Source: Nocardia huaxiensis
Lineage (GTDB): Bacteria; Actinomycetota; Actinomycetes; Mycobacteriales; Mycobacteriaceae
Length of the DNA: 64,000 nt
Reading direction: 5' to 3'
NCBI RefSeq assembly: GCF_013744875.1
Contig: NZ_CP059399.1
Location: forward strand, 8,184,001 to 8,248,000
Part shown: piece after piece, positions 21,852 to 30,024 of the stretch
Layout of the letters: every line of letters starts with the position of its first letter
How positions within the stretch are numbered: position 1 is the stretch's first letter
Made by a program: the position numbers and the translations under genes
Notes under the pieces: model-generated
Told to the model about the DNA's origin: nothing
The model's input: only the letters and a program-made list of their open reading frames with translations
Database searches by the model: none

Positions 21852-22871
21852 TCAGGCCAGGGCGCGCAGGCGCGGGGCCAGGTCCCGCTCGAACAGTTCC
21901 AGGAAACGCTTCTGGTCGTGGCCCGGCGCGTGGAAGACCAGGTGGTTCAGGCCGGCGTCGGTGTACTGCTTGATCTGCTCGACGGCCTGGTCCGGGTCGC
22001 TGGCCACGATCCAGCGCTTGGCGATCTGCTCGATGGGCAGGGCGTCGGCGGCGGCCTCCATCTCGATCGGGTCGGTGATGGAGTGCTTCTGCTCGGCGGT
22101 CAGCGACAGCGGGGCCCAGAAGCGCGTATTCTCCAGCGCCAGTTCGGGATCGGTGTCGTAGGAGATCTTGATCTCGATCATGCGGTCGATGTCCTCGACG
22201 GTGCGGCCGACCTTGGCCGCGCCCTCGGCCACCGCGGGCATGAGCTTCTCGGTGTAGAGATCCATGCCCTTGCCGGAGGTGCAGATGAAACCGTCGCCGG
22301 CGCGACCGGCGTAGCGGGCCACCAACGGGCCGCCGGCGGCGATGTAGACGGGGATGCCGCCCTTCGGGACGTCGTAGATCGACGCGCCGACGGTCTTGTA
22401 GTACTCGCCGTCGAAGTCGACGCGGTCACCGGTCCACAGGGCGCGCATGAGGTCGACGGATTCGCGCAGGCGGGCGAAACGCTCCTTGAATTCCGGCCAT
22501 TCGCCGGTGAAGCCGGTGGCGATCTCGTTCAGCGCCTCGCCGGTGCCGACGCCGAGCATGATGCGGTCGGGGTACAGGCAGCCCATGGTGGCGAACGCCT
22601 GCGCGATGACCGCGGGGTTGTAGCGGAAGGTCGGGGTCAGCACCGAGGTGCCGAGCTGGATGCGCTGCGTGCGCTCGCCCACCGCGGCCATCCAGGCCAG
22701 CGAGAAGGGGGCGTGCCCGCCATTGTGCCGCCACGGCTGGAAGTGGTCGCTCACGGTCGCGCTGTCCATGCCGTGTTCCTCGGCCAGCACCGCGATCTCC
22801 ACCAGTTCGCGCGGACCGAACTGTTCCGCCGACGCCTTGTATCCGAGCTTGAGGTTCTTCACCTGCGCCAC
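21852..22871 (-). CDS. fgd: F420-dependent glucose-6-phosphate dehydrogenase
   Basis: 339 residues of the luciferase-like flavin/F420 family. It oxidises glucose 6-phosphate to 6-phosphogluconolactone and supplies reduced F420. Characteristic segments are [33 protein letters not shown] (with the catalytic His and Trp), [33 protein letters not shown] and [19 protein letters not shown]. Its presence implies F420 synthesis in the host and supports a Nocardia/Mycobacterium-type organism. The stop abuts that of the convergent ABC transporter gene. Confidence 0.96.
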   Translation of the reverse strand: MAQVKNLKLGYKASAEQFGPRELVEIAVLAEEHGMDSATVSDHFQPWRHNGGHAPFSLAWMAAVGERTQRIQLGTSVLTPTFRYNPAVIAQAFATMGCLYPDRIMLGVGTGEALNEIATGFTGEWPEFKERFARLRESVDLMRALWTGDRVDFDGEYYKTVGASIYDVPKGGIPVYIAAGGPLVARYAGRAGDGFICTSGKGMDLYTEKLMPAVAEGAAKVGRTVEDIDRMIEIKISYDTDPELALENTRFWAPLSLTAEQKHSITDPIEMEAAADALPIEQIAKRWIVASDPDQAVEQIKQYTDAGLNHLVFHAPGHDQKRFLELFERDLAPRLRALA

Positions 22872-23014
22872 TCCTGTCGCTGTTTGCGCTGTGTCGTACT
22901 ACTTCGCACCATATGCCCGGAGCGGGGGACGGTGTGGCGAGGGTCGCTCAGAGAACCGACCGGATGGCTTCACACAGCCCCGAGTGACGCGACAGCAAAC
23001 TAGACTCGGCGAAC

Positions 23015-23815
23015 GTGACCACCACCAATGAGCCGATCCTGTCCTACCTCACCGATATGGATGGCGTGCTGGTGCACGAGAACCACCTGATCCCGGGAGC
23101 CGACAAGTTCCTCGCCGAACTGCGCGACAACGAGATCCCGTTCCTGGTGCTCACCAACAACTCCATCTACACCGCCCGCGACCTGCAGGCACGCCTGCGG
23201 CACAGCGGACTCGACATCCCCGTCGAATCCATCTGGACCTCCGCGCTGGCCACCGCCACCTTCCTCAACGACCAGCGACCCGGCGGAACCGCCTATGTCG
23301 TAGGCGAATCCGGGCTCACCACCGCCCTGCACGAAATCGGCTACGTCCTCACCGACAGCGATCCGGACTACGTGGTGCTGGGCGAAACCCGCACCTACTC
23401 GTTCGAGGCCATCACCACCGCCATCCGGCTGATCTCGGCGGGCGCGCGCTTCATCGCCACCAACCCGGATGCCACCGGACCGTCGCGCGAAGGCATCCTG
23501 CCCGCAACAGGTTCGGTCGCCGCGCTCATCACCCGGGCCACCGGCAAGGAGCCGTACTACGTCGGCAAACCCAACTCGCTCATGATGCGCTCGGCCCTGC
23601 GACGCATCGGCGCACACTCGCAGTCCTCGGTCATGATCGGCGACCGTATGGACACCGACGTCATCTCCGGCCTCGAAGCGGGGATGCGCACCATTCTCGT
23701 GACGAGCGGAATTTCAGGCCGCACCACCGCCGAAGACTTTCCGTTCCGGCCCACCATGATCGTGGATTCCGTAGCGGATCTGGTCGGTCACACGCGCGCA
23801 CCCTTTGACCGCTGA
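23015..23815 (+). CDS. HAD-superfamily (class IIA) sugar phosphatase, NagD-like
   Basis: 266 residues. Motif I is LTDMDGVLVHEN, where the two aspartates are the nucleophile and acid/base. FLVLTNNSIYTARDL gives motif II, KEPYYVGKPNSLMM has the motif III lysine, and MIGDRMDTDVISGLEAGM is motif IV. It most resembles NagD/glycerol-phosphate phosphatases; the substrate is not known. There is no Shine-Dalgarno before GTG 23015. A TAGACT at 23001-23006 places a -10 box about 8 nt before the start, so the message may be leaderless. Confidence 0.9.
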   Translation: MTTTNEPILSYLTDMDGVLVHENHLIPGADKFLAELRDNEIPFLVLTNNSIYTARDLQARLRHSGLDIPVESIWTSALATATFLNDQRPGGTAYVVGESGLTTALHEIGYVLTDSDPDYVVLGETRTYSFEAITTAIRLISAGARFIATNPDATGPSREGILPATGSVAALITRATGKEPYYVGKPNSLMMRSALRRIGAHSQSSVMIGDRMDTDVISGLEAGMRTILVTSGISGRTTAEDFPFRPTMIVDSVADLVGHTRAPFDR

Positions 23816-23826
23816 CCTCCCCCGTC

Positions 23827-23851
23827 ATTCCGGCGCGCTTTTAGCCGGAAT
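23827..23851. terminator. hairpin in a REP-like GTCATTCCGGC element
   Basis: ATTCCGGC-(9 nt)-GCCGGAAT, an 8-bp perfect stem directly after the HAD gene and before the convergent marR gene. It resembles the widespread GTCATTCC...GGAATCCAC repeat. The following GGGATGACG-type sequences (23879-23911) look like further arms of the same element. Confidence 0.55.
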
Positions 23852-23914
23852 CCACACGGGCAGTTGATGAGCCGCCTGGGATGACGAGGGGATGCCATGG
23901 CGGGATGACGGGGG

Positions 23915-24358
23915 TTACTCCGCCTCGAGCCGCTCCAGTGCCGCCGACAGCGTGGTCAGCGCCTCGGCGATGCGGGCGAGCTGCTCCTCCCCCAGCTCGG
24001 CGGTCAGTCGCGCCGCCATCTTCGCGTGCTGCGGATCGATACGTTTCACGGCGTCGTTACCCGCCTCGGTGATGGCGACCAGCTTCGCGCGCCGATGCGC
24101 GGGGTTGGGCCGGTACTCCGCAAGTCCCTTGTCCACCAGCAGATCCGCGATGCGCTGCACGCTCTGCCGGGTGATGCCCATCGCGCGGGCGATGCCCGCC
24201 ACCGGCAGCGGCTCGTGCAGCACCGCACCGAGCACCTGCCACCACGCGGCGGTGATCCCCGCCGGTTTGGCCAATTCCTCAGCGATGGTGAGGAATTGGC
24301 CGTTCAGCTTGAACGACGTTATCGCCGCGGTCGCGAACAGCTCCTGCTCGCGGTTCAC
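23915..24358 (-). CDS. MarR-family transcriptional regulator
   Basis: 147 residues with the MarR winged-helix pattern: helix AGITAAWWQVLGAVL, recognition region VAGIARAMGITRQSVQRIADLLVDKG and the wing NPAHRRAKLVAITEAG. It overlaps the DJ-1 gene upstream by 4 nt (ATGA), so both come from one transcript. The two perfect dyads at 24984-25020, at the front of that operon, are its most likely binding sites and would give autoregulation. Confidence 0.93.
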   Translation of the reverse strand: MNREQELFATAAITSFKLNGQFLTIAEELAKPAGITAAWWQVLGAVLHEPLPVAGIARAMGITRQSVQRIADLLVDKGLAEYRPNPAHRRAKLVAITEAGNDAVKRIDPQHAKMAARLTAELGEEQLARIAEALTTLSAALERLEAE

Positions 24359-24984
24359 GCCCGCTGCTCTTCGTACTCGGCCAGCGCGTAGAACCCCGCC
24401 GGATCGTTCTCCCCGTAGAGCTTGTACCAGGCTTCCAGCACCTGCGGCTCGTAGATGTCCAAGCGCGCGAAGATCTCTCGCGCGAAATCCACCGGCCGCG
24501 TCCCCGTGGCCGTGATCAGATCCCCGTCGGTGACCGCCGTCTCGTGCACATAGTGCTCGCCGCCCGAATATCCGCTGAAGCCAAGGTAATTCGGATCATT
24601 GCTGGTGTGCGACCGCGAATCCAGCAGCCCCGCCGCCGCGAGCCCGAACGTGGCCCCGCAGATCGCCGCCACCGGCACCCCGGCCGCCAGGAATTCCGCC
24701 GCCTTCGCCGAAAAGTCCTTCAGCGCACCGGTTTCCCAGATATCGGATCCCGGCAGGATCAGCATCGCACTGTCTTCCGGCGACAGCTCGGAGAGCACGA
24801 CATCCGGCACCACCCGCATGCCACCCGCCGAAACAACAGGCTCGGCGCTGATTCCAACAGTCCGGACCTGCCACGTACCCGGCTCCCGATGCCACAGTGC
24901 GCGATTGATGTGCGCGGTGGCGTGCCCCGGCTCCCAGTCGGCGAAGGTGTCGTAAACGGCCAGGTGCACTGTCTTCATCGTCAT
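24355..24984 (-). CDS. DJ-1/PfpI family (class I glutamine amidotransferase-like) protein
   Basis: 209 residues. The nucleophile elbow is VAAICGATFGLAAAG, with the conserved cysteine, and LILPGSDIWE is the usual strand-loop before it. Such proteins act as stress chaperones, deglycases or isonitrile hydratase-like enzymes; the substrate is not clear. It is first in a two-gene operon with marR. Its ATG (24982-24984) lies at the edge of the first operator dyad, and no Shine-Dalgarno precedes it, so translation from a leaderless message is likely. ATG 24978 is the alternative. Confidence 0.88.
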   Translation of the reverse strand: MTMKTVHLAVYDTFADWEPGHATAHINRALWHREPGTWQVRTVGISAEPVVSAGGMRVVPDVVLSELSPEDSAMLILPGSDIWETGALKDFSAKAAEFLAAGVPVAAICGATFGLAAAGLLDSRSHTSNDPNYLGFSGYSGGEHYVHETAVTDGDLITATGTRPVDFAREIFARLDIYEPQVLEAWYKLYGENDPAGFYALAEYEEQRA

Positions 24985-25020
24985 GACAGTATCCTGTCAT
25001 ATTTGACAGCACGCTGTCAA
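24984..25020 (-). promoter_or_regulatory. double MarR-type operator and promoter of the DJ-1/marR operon
   Basis: Two perfect dyads share one half-site: TGACAG-TATC-CTGTCA (24984-24999) and TTGACAG-CACG-CTGTCAA (25003-25020). Read on the minus strand the distal TTGACA also serves as a -35 box, with CAGGAT or GATACT as candidate -10 boxes, and the ATG follows within about 10 nt. MarR bound here would block both promoter and start codon. The 3' end of the upstream membrane-protein gene also overlaps the site. Confidence 0.8.
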
Positions 25021-25475
25021 TCATTCGTCGGTTCTCCACCCGTCTCGGGCCGCGCCTCCATGCTGACCTTGTCGAAGAACACCGTGTGCGCGATGAACGC
25101 CCCGAACCCGCTCGCCAGCAACACCACCCCCGCCACCCACGAGATATGCCAGAACGCCGCCGCCACCCCCACACAGCCACTCCCCAACCCGATGCTCTTC
25201 GCAATCGACGGCAGCAGACTGGAAGTCGGATAACCCGCGGACGGCCAGTCATCGATCAACGCCACGATCGCCAAATGCGGCAACGCCACCGCGAACGCGA
25301 TCACCGCAATGGTCGCCGACCAGTTCAGCGGCCCAGCCGTGAGGAACGGCTGAATGACCACCACCCCGATGGCGATCAACCCGGTGGCCATCAGCGTCTC
25401 CTGCCGCACCCACGCGGCCTTACGCTCCGGTGTCTCCTGCTCGAACCACTCGTCGTCTCCCTTCACGTCCTCCAT
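25017..25475 (-). CDS. four-helix membrane protein of unknown function
   Basis: 152 residues: an acidic N-terminus (MEDVKGDDEWFEQETPERK), four hydrophobic helices (about residues 28-50, 55-75, 95-112 and 117-137) and a polar tail ending ETGGEPTND. No family was recognised. It lies directly upstream of the DJ-1/marR operon on the same strand, with its stop inside their operator. It may be read through into them when MarR is absent. Confidence 0.65.
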   Translation of the reverse strand: MEDVKGDDEWFEQETPERKAAWVRQETLMATGLIAIGVVVIQPFLTAGPLNWSATIAVIAFAVALPHLAIVALIDDWPSAGYPTSSLLPSIAKSIGLGSGCVGVAAAFWHISWVAGVVLLASGFGAFIAHTVFFDKVSMEARPETGGEPTND

Positions 25476-25550
25476 CGTGGAGTGCGAAGTAGGCCGAACA
25501 GCGTATTTGAGTCAGCGAGTTCCCCTGCCTACGAACCGGGCGGTTGACCT

Positions 25551-25565
25551 GCGGATATATTCCGC
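25551..25565. promoter_or_regulatory. short palindrome in the divergent promoter region
   Basis: GCGGA-TATAT-TCCGC lies between the divergent membrane-protein gene (25475) and the tiny gene (25671), 5 nt after a TTGACC. It may be an operator or include a -10 box. There is no direct evidence of the binding protein. Confidence 0.35.
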
Positions 25566-25670
25566 GAAACGCCGAAAACCCCTCAGCGCCAACGGCTATC
25601 GTGGGCGACACCTCTCTCCGAGGGACGGCGGATTGGTCTACGCCGTGTCCAGGAAGGAGGTGTGGATTGA

Positions 25671-25793
25671 ATGAATGATCCGGAAAGGAAAACCCCGGTC
25701 AACTGGGCGTCCGTTCGCGCGACCGCCGCAGTAGCCGGGGCTCTCATCCAGGTGGTCAGGTTGATTCTGGACCTGCTCCATACGGACCGGTAA
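25671..25793 (+). CDS. tiny conserved protein, copy 2 (40 aa)
   Basis: ATG 25671 opens a 40-codon frame with a strong AGGAAGGAGG about 10 nt upstream. The product starts MNDPERKTPVNWASVR, continues into a hydrophobic helix (ATAAVAGALIQVV) and ends ILDLLHTDR. It is paralogous to the gene at 8009-8116, with many synonymous codon differences, and has the same kind of hairpin behind it. The ATG overlaps the stop (ATGA) of an upstream reading frame ending VSRKEVWIE, so a short leader peptide may be coupled to it. Function unknown. Confidence 0.72.
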   Translation: MNDPERKTPVNWASVRATAAVAGALIQVVRLILDLLHTDR

Positions 25794-25798
25794 TCCAC

Positions 25799-25830
25799 GG
25801 GCCAGGCCGCTCTAGCCAGCGGCTTGGCCC
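25799..25830 (+). terminator. hairpin after tiny gene copy 2
   Basis: GGGCCAGGCCGCT-CTAGCC-AGCGGCTTGGCCC is a 13-bp stem with one G-T wobble, 5 nt after the stop. The core CCGCT-CTARCC-AGCGG is shared with the hairpin behind copy 1, while the outer stem bases differ. Confidence 0.7.
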
Positions 25831-25936
25831 TCACCAACCATCACCCGAGGTGACGTCCTAACCATACATCCCACGGGATATGGGATGCACAAATATCAGG
25901 GCAATAGAGATTCCGCTTATCGATTGCCCTTACCGC

Positions 25937-27163
25937 TCAGCTCAGTGCGCGGTCCAAGTCGCCGAGCAGGTCCTCGATGTCTTCGAGGCCGATGGAGATG
26001 CGGACTACGCCGTCGGTGATGCCCACTGCCGCACGGCCTTCCGGGCCCATGGCGCGGTGGGTGGTGGTGGCCGGGTGGGTGATGAGGGTCTTGGCGTCAC
26101 CGAGGTTGTTGGAGATGTCGATGATGCGGAGGCCGTTGAGGACCTCGAAGGCGCGCTTCTTGGCTTCGCCTTCGGGGGCCTTGAGTTCGAAGGTGACTAC
26201 CGTTCCGCCGCCGGACATTTGGGACTGGGCGAGGTCGTACTGGGGGTGCGACTTCAGGAACGGGTACTTCACCCAGGCCACGGCGGGGTGCTGTTCCAGG
26301 AACTCGGCGATGCGCAGGGCCGAGGCGTTGGACTGGCGGACGCGCAGGGGCATCGTCTCCAGGCCCTTCAGCAACGTCCAGGCATTGAAGGGGCTCAGGG
26401 CCGGGCCCGTGTGGCGCATAAGGTTTTTGACGGGGCCGTCGATGTAGTCCTGGGGGCCGAGGATGGCGCCGCCGAGGACGCGGCCCTGGCCGTCGATGTG
26501 CTTGGTGCCGGAGTAGACCAGGACGTCCGCGCCCAAGTCGAAGCCGCGCTGCAGCAGCGGGGTGGCGAAGACGTTGTCCAGCACCACCTTCGCGCCGGCG
26601 GCGTGGGCCAGCTCGGTGACCTTGCGCACGTCCACGAGGGACTGCATCGGGTTGGACGGGGTTTCGAAGAAGACGGCCTGGGTGGGGACGGACAGGGCCT
26701 GCTCCCACTGGTCCAGGTCCTCGCCGTCGACGAAGACCGTCTCGACACCCCAGCGCGGCAGGATCTCGTTCGCGACCACGAAACAGGAGCCGAACAGGCT
26801 GCGAGCGGCGACCAGGCGGTCACCCGCGCCGAGCAGCGCGCCCAGGGCGGTGAACACCGCGGACATGCCCGAGGCCGTGGCGAAAGCCGCTTCCGCGCCG
26901 TCGATCAGGCGCAGGCGCTCCTCGAACATGGCGACCGTGGGATTGCCGTAGCGGGAGTAGACGAAATGCTCGATGTCGCCGGTGAAGGACGCTTCCGCGG
27001 CCTCGGCGCTCTCGTAGACGAAACCGGAGTTCAGGAACAGCGCCTCGGAGGTCTCCTCGAAACCGGAGCGCCGGATGCCGCCGCGCACGCCGAGCGTGGC
27101 CGGGCCGACGCCCTCGGGCAGCGGCCGGTCGAACGAACCACCAGTGATCACGACTGCCTCCAC
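25937..27163 (-). CDS. metZ: O-succinylhomoserine sulfhydrylase MetZ
   Basis: 408 residues, Cys/Met metabolism PLP enzyme that makes homocysteine from O-succinylhomoserine and sulfide. The PLP lysine is in YSGTKHIDGQGRVLGG. FVYSRYGNPTVAMFEERL, ATASGMSAVFTALGALL and VVLDNVFATPLLQRGFDLGAD are family markers. Its start overlaps the rhodanese gene by 16 nt, so the pair is coupled as Rv0390-Rv0391 are in M. tuberculosis. Confidence 0.95.
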   Translation of the reverse strand: MEAVVITGGSFDRPLPEGVGPATLGVRGGIRRSGFEETSEALFLNSGFVYESAEAAEASFTGDIEHFVYSRYGNPTVAMFEERLRLIDGAEAAFATASGMSAVFTALGALLGAGDRLVAARSLFGSCFVVANEILPRWGVETVFVDGEDLDQWEQALSVPTQAVFFETPSNPMQSLVDVRKVTELAHAAGAKVVLDNVFATPLLQRGFDLGADVLVYSGTKHIDGQGRVLGGAILGPQDYIDGPVKNLMRHTGPALSPFNAWTLLKGLETMPLRVRQSNASALRIAEFLEQHPAVAWVKYPFLKSHPQYDLAQSQMSGGGTVVTFELKAPEGEAKKRAFEVLNGLRIIDISNNLGDAKTLITHPATTTHRAMGPEGRAAVGITDGVVRISIGLEDIEDLLGDLDRALS

Positions 27164-27570
27164 GGAAGTCCGTCCGCGCGCCAGCCGGTCTGGCCGCGAT
27201 GACCCTGCGCGTCGAGCGCGCCTTCGAAACCTTCGACGACATTGAAGGACGGAGCGAAACCGGCCGCAGTGGCGGCGGTGGCCGCGCCGATGGACCGCTG
27301 ACCCGAACGGCAGATGAAGATGACCGGGGCCTCCGACGCCGAATCACGGTCGGCGAGGACGTTCCTCAGCTGGTCCACGAACCGCGAGTTCGGGCCGCCG
27401 GTGAAGTCCACCCATTCGATCAGCGCGGTCGGGCGGCCGATGCCGCTGGTGTCGGGCACCCCGACGAACCGCCATTCGGCCTCGGTGCGCACATCGACCA
27501 GCACCGCATCCGGATTGTCGCGCAACAGTTCCCACGCCTGCTTCGGCGTGATGTCACCCGCGTAGCTCAC
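27148..27570 (-). CDS. rhodanese-like sulfurtransferase
   Basis: 140 residues, single rhodanese domain. The active loop is FICRSGQRSIGA with catalytic Cys, and AVLVDVRTEAEWRFVGVPD is the N-terminal signature. It probably moves sulfane sulfur towards MetZ, its overlapping partner. GTG 27570 is preceded by AGGAGG. Confidence 0.93.
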   Translation of the reverse strand: MSYAGDITPKQAWELLRDNPDAVLVDVRTEAEWRFVGVPDTSGIGRPTALIEWVDFTGGPNSRFVDQLRNVLADRDSASEAPVIFICRSGQRSIGAATAATAAGFAPSFNVVEGFEGALDAQGHRGQTGWRADGLPWRQS

Positions 27571-27754
27571 TCGAACCTCCTGTGAATCCGCACTTGCCGC
27601 ACCACGAATTTTCCAGCGGTGCGGGCCAGGTCGTCACCCGGAGCACCCCACCGCGGAGGAGGGTTGCCGACCAGCCAGCCGGGGCTTCACGCTGGTACTC
27701 ATGACCTGGGTTGAGATTGCCCGGACCAATGCCCGACTGTCAATTCTTTCCCCA

Positions 27755-27803
27755 GGGGCTCTGCCCCCGGACCCCGGAATCGGAGGCTCTGCCCCCGGCC
27801 CCC
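27755..27803. repeat. GC-rich hairpin repeat, two units
   Basis: GGGGC-TCT-GCCCC followed by CGGACCCC, and a second, weaker GGC-TCT-GCC unit followed by CCCGGCCCC. It sits just past the stop of the minus-strand gene at 27821 and resembles the elements at 1650 and 4891. Confidence 0.55.
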
Positions 27804-27820
27804 GTCGACCGGGATCACGA

Positions 27821-28258
27821 TCAGGAATTGCAGACCAGCCAGCGGTTGTCGGTCTTGCTGAAATGCCAGGTCGAGGTGGATTCGACGCCGTCGGTGCGGG
27901 TGGTGACCTGCGCGGTGGCCTGATCCCCGTTCAGCTGCGCGTCGGTGAGCCGCACGAATTCGTATGTGGCGGCCTGTTCTCCGGCCGGCGGCTGCAATGG
28001 CGACCGCTTCTGATCGAACCCCGGGCAGGCCGTGCGCGGATCGAGTACGTCGGTGCCACTGCGGGATTGGGTGAAGGTGCTGGCAGCGACGGCCAGGCGG
28101 TCGCTATCTGTGACATTCTTCTCAACCGGCGACACCAGCGCGGCAATAACAATTCCGATGATTACAACCACGATGACGCCCGCCGCCACCAGGAATGGCA
28201 GCAGAGTCCGCGTCTCACCCTGATCGATCCGTACCGGCTGGTCATCGACGTCGCTCAT
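27821..28258 (-). CDS. membrane-anchored exported protein with NTF2-like C-terminus
   Basis: 145 residues from ATG 28258 (MSDVDDQPVRIDQ). One transmembrane helix (LLPFLVAAGVIVVVIIGIVI, about residues 20-42) precedes an extracytoplasmic domain ending in STWHFSKTDNRWLVCNS. The final strand pattern and paired cysteines (TACPGF and LVCNS) resemble the Rv0361/DUF4878-like domains of mycobacterial membrane proteins, as does the C-terminus of the 855-residue protein at 59625. A longer frame to 28384 has an unlikely basic leader. Function unknown. Confidence 0.72.
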   Translation of the reverse strand: MSDVDDQPVRIDQGETRTLLPFLVAAGVIVVVIIGIVIAALVSPVEKNVTDSDRLAVAASTFTQSRSGTDVLDPRTACPGFDQKRSPLQPPAGEQAATYEFVRLTDAQLNGDQATAQVTTRTDGVESTSTWHFSKTDNRWLVCNS

Positions 28259-28385
28259 GGGTAGATCATGCCTGGTCGACCGGGGTGTTCCGGCCGCGAC
28301 ACCGGGTACACGCGCGGGGTGGGCATTCCCACAGTTCACCGCACCGCGCGGGAGGGTGGTCCACCTCACCGATAGAATCACCACA

Positions 28386-28407
28386 ATTCCCGCGCGAGAG
28401 CGGGAAT
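28386..28407 (+). other. leader hairpin upstream of fprA
   Basis: ATTCCCGC-GCGAGA-GCGGGAAT is a perfect 8-bp stem in the divergent region between the 27821 gene and fprA. A smaller GCAGC-AAC-GCTGC stem follows at about 28422-28434. They may be part of a leader or mark a transcript end. Confidence 0.4.
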
Positions 28408-28481
28408 AGCAACACCACGCAGCAACGCTGCAGCGTCGGGGGTTACCAGAGTGAACGGGACCACCCGAGCCAGGGCGTCAA

Positions 28482-28497
28482 CTTAGCCTAAGCTAAG
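28482..28497 (+). promoter_or_regulatory. iron-box-like dyad (IdeR/DtxR type) before fprA
   Basis: CTTAGC-CTAA-GCTAAG is a perfect inverted repeat 57 nt before the fprA ATG. It partly matches the TTAGGTTAGGCTAACCTAA consensus of IdeR/DtxR sites. Iron control of a ferredoxin reductase is plausible but not shown. Confidence 0.45.
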
Positions 28498-28553
28498 ACA
28501 GACGGCTAAGTACTGACGGCAAGATAGTTTCGACCCAAAGGGTGCGCGTAAGA

Positions 28554-29957
28554 ATGACCGAACAGAGTGCAGCGACCCGCCCGCTCCGCATTGCGATCGT
28601 GGGCGCGGGCCCGGCCGGCATCTACGCCGCCGACGCGTTGATGAAATCCGACGCGGACGTGAGCATCGACCTCTACGAGCGGATGCCCGCCCCGTTCGGC
28701 CTCATCCGCTACGGCGTCGCTCCCGACCACCCTCGCATCAAGGGCATCATCACCGCCCTGCACAAGGTGCTCGACAAGCCGCAGGTGCGCCTGCTCGGCA
28801 ATATCGACTACGGCGTCGACATCAACCTCGAGGACCTGCGGCGCTTCTACGACGCCATCATCTTCTCCACCGGCGCCAATGCCGACCGCGCGCTGGAGAT
28901 CCCGGGCATCGGCCTCGACGGCTCCTACGGCGCGGCCGACTTCGTCTCCTGGTACGACGGCCACCCGGACGTCCCGCGCACCTGGCCGCTGGACGCCAAG
29001 AAGGTCGCCGTGCTCGGCGTCGGCAACGTCGCCCTCGACGTGGCGCGCGTGCTCGCCAAGACCGGCGACGAACTGCTGCCGACCGAGATCCCGCCGAACG
29101 TCTACGAGGGCCTCAAGGGCAACCAGGCCCTGGAAGTGCACGTGTTCGGCCGCCGCGGTCCCGCGCAGGCCAAGTTCACCCCCCTGGAACTGCGCGAGCT
29201 CGACCACTCGCCGACCATCGAGGTCATCGTCGACCCCGAGGACATCGACTACGACGAAGGCTCCGAGGCCGCGCGCCGCCACTCCAAGCAGGTCGACATG
29301 ATCTGCAATACCTTGGAGCAGTGGGCGATTCGCGATATCGGCAACCGCCCGCACAAGCTGTACCTGCACTTCTTCGAATCCCCGTCCGAGGTCATCGGCG
29401 ACGCCGACGGCAAGGTCGTCGGCCTGCGCACCGAGCGCACCTCGCTCGACGGCACCGGCAACTGCAAGGGCACCGGCGAGTTCAAGGACTGGGACGTGCA
29501 GGCCGTGTACCGCGCGGTCGGCTATCTGTCGCAGAACATCCCGCAGCTGCCCTTCGACGATCAGGCCGGCACCGTGCCCAACGAGGCCGGACGCGTGCTC
29601 GTGAACGAGGACGCCGACGGCGCGGACCGGTTCATGCCGCAGACCTACGTTACCGGCTGGATCAAGCGCGGCCCCGTCGGCCTCATCGGCCACACCAAGG
29701 GCGACGCCAACGAGACCATCGCCTGCCTGCTCGACGACGCCGCCGGCTTCATCCCGGCCGCCGAACCCGAGCTGGACGCCGTCACCGCGTTCCTGGAGGA
29801 GAAGGGCATCCCCTTCACCACCTGGGCCGGCTGGTACCGCCTCGACGCCCACGAGCGGGCGCTGGGCGAGCCGGAGGGCCGCGAGCGCGTCAAGGTCGTG
29901 GAGCGCGAGGACATGCTGCGCGCGTCCGAGCCGGACAAGGTTTCCAACCAGTCCTGA
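28554..29957 (+). CDS. fprA: NADPH-ferredoxin reductase FprA
   Basis: 467 residues of the adrenodoxin-reductase-like family. It passes electrons from NADPH through FAD to ferredoxins serving P450s and other oxygenases. The FAD motif is AIVGAGPAGIYAADALMK; FGLIRYGVAPDHPRIKGI and VLGVGNVALDVARVL (NADP site) follow, with TYVTGWIKRGPVGLIGHTK near the C-terminus. ATG 28554 (MTEQSAATRP) is preferred to GTG 28542. No N-terminal ferredoxin domain is present, so it is FprA- rather than FprB-like. Confidence 0.9.
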   Translation: MTEQSAATRPLRIAIVGAGPAGIYAADALMKSDADVSIDLYERMPAPFGLIRYGVAPDHPRIKGIITALHKVLDKPQVRLLGNIDYGVDINLEDLRRFYDAIIFSTGANADRALEIPGIGLDGSYGAADFVSWYDGHPDVPRTWPLDAKKVAVLGVGNVALDVARVLAKTGDELLPTEIPPNVYEGLKGNQALEVHVFGRRGPAQAKFTPLELRELDHSPTIEVIVDPEDIDYDEGSEAARRHSKQVDMICNTLEQWAIRDIGNRPHKLYLHFFESPSEVIGDADGKVVGLRTERTSLDGTGNCKGTGEFKDWDVQAVYRAVGYLSQNIPQLPFDDQAGTVPNEAGRVLVNEDADGADRFMPQTYVTGWIKRGPVGLIGHTKGDANETIACLLDDAAGFIPAAEPELDAVTAFLEEKGIPFTTWAGWYRLDAHERALGEPEGRERVKVVEREDMLRASEPDKVSNQS

Positions 29958-30024
29958 CCTGGCGTAATCCACCAGGCGGACAAGGTTTTCCGCACTTGTC
30001 ACCGTTCTGAGGCATGCTGATCAC

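Noticed and set aside
28506..30002. Minus-strand open frame of 498 codons opposite fprA
   Set aside because: A mirror frame of a GC-rich gene; composition is Val/Gly/Asp-rich without domains, and fprA has FAD and NADP motifs.
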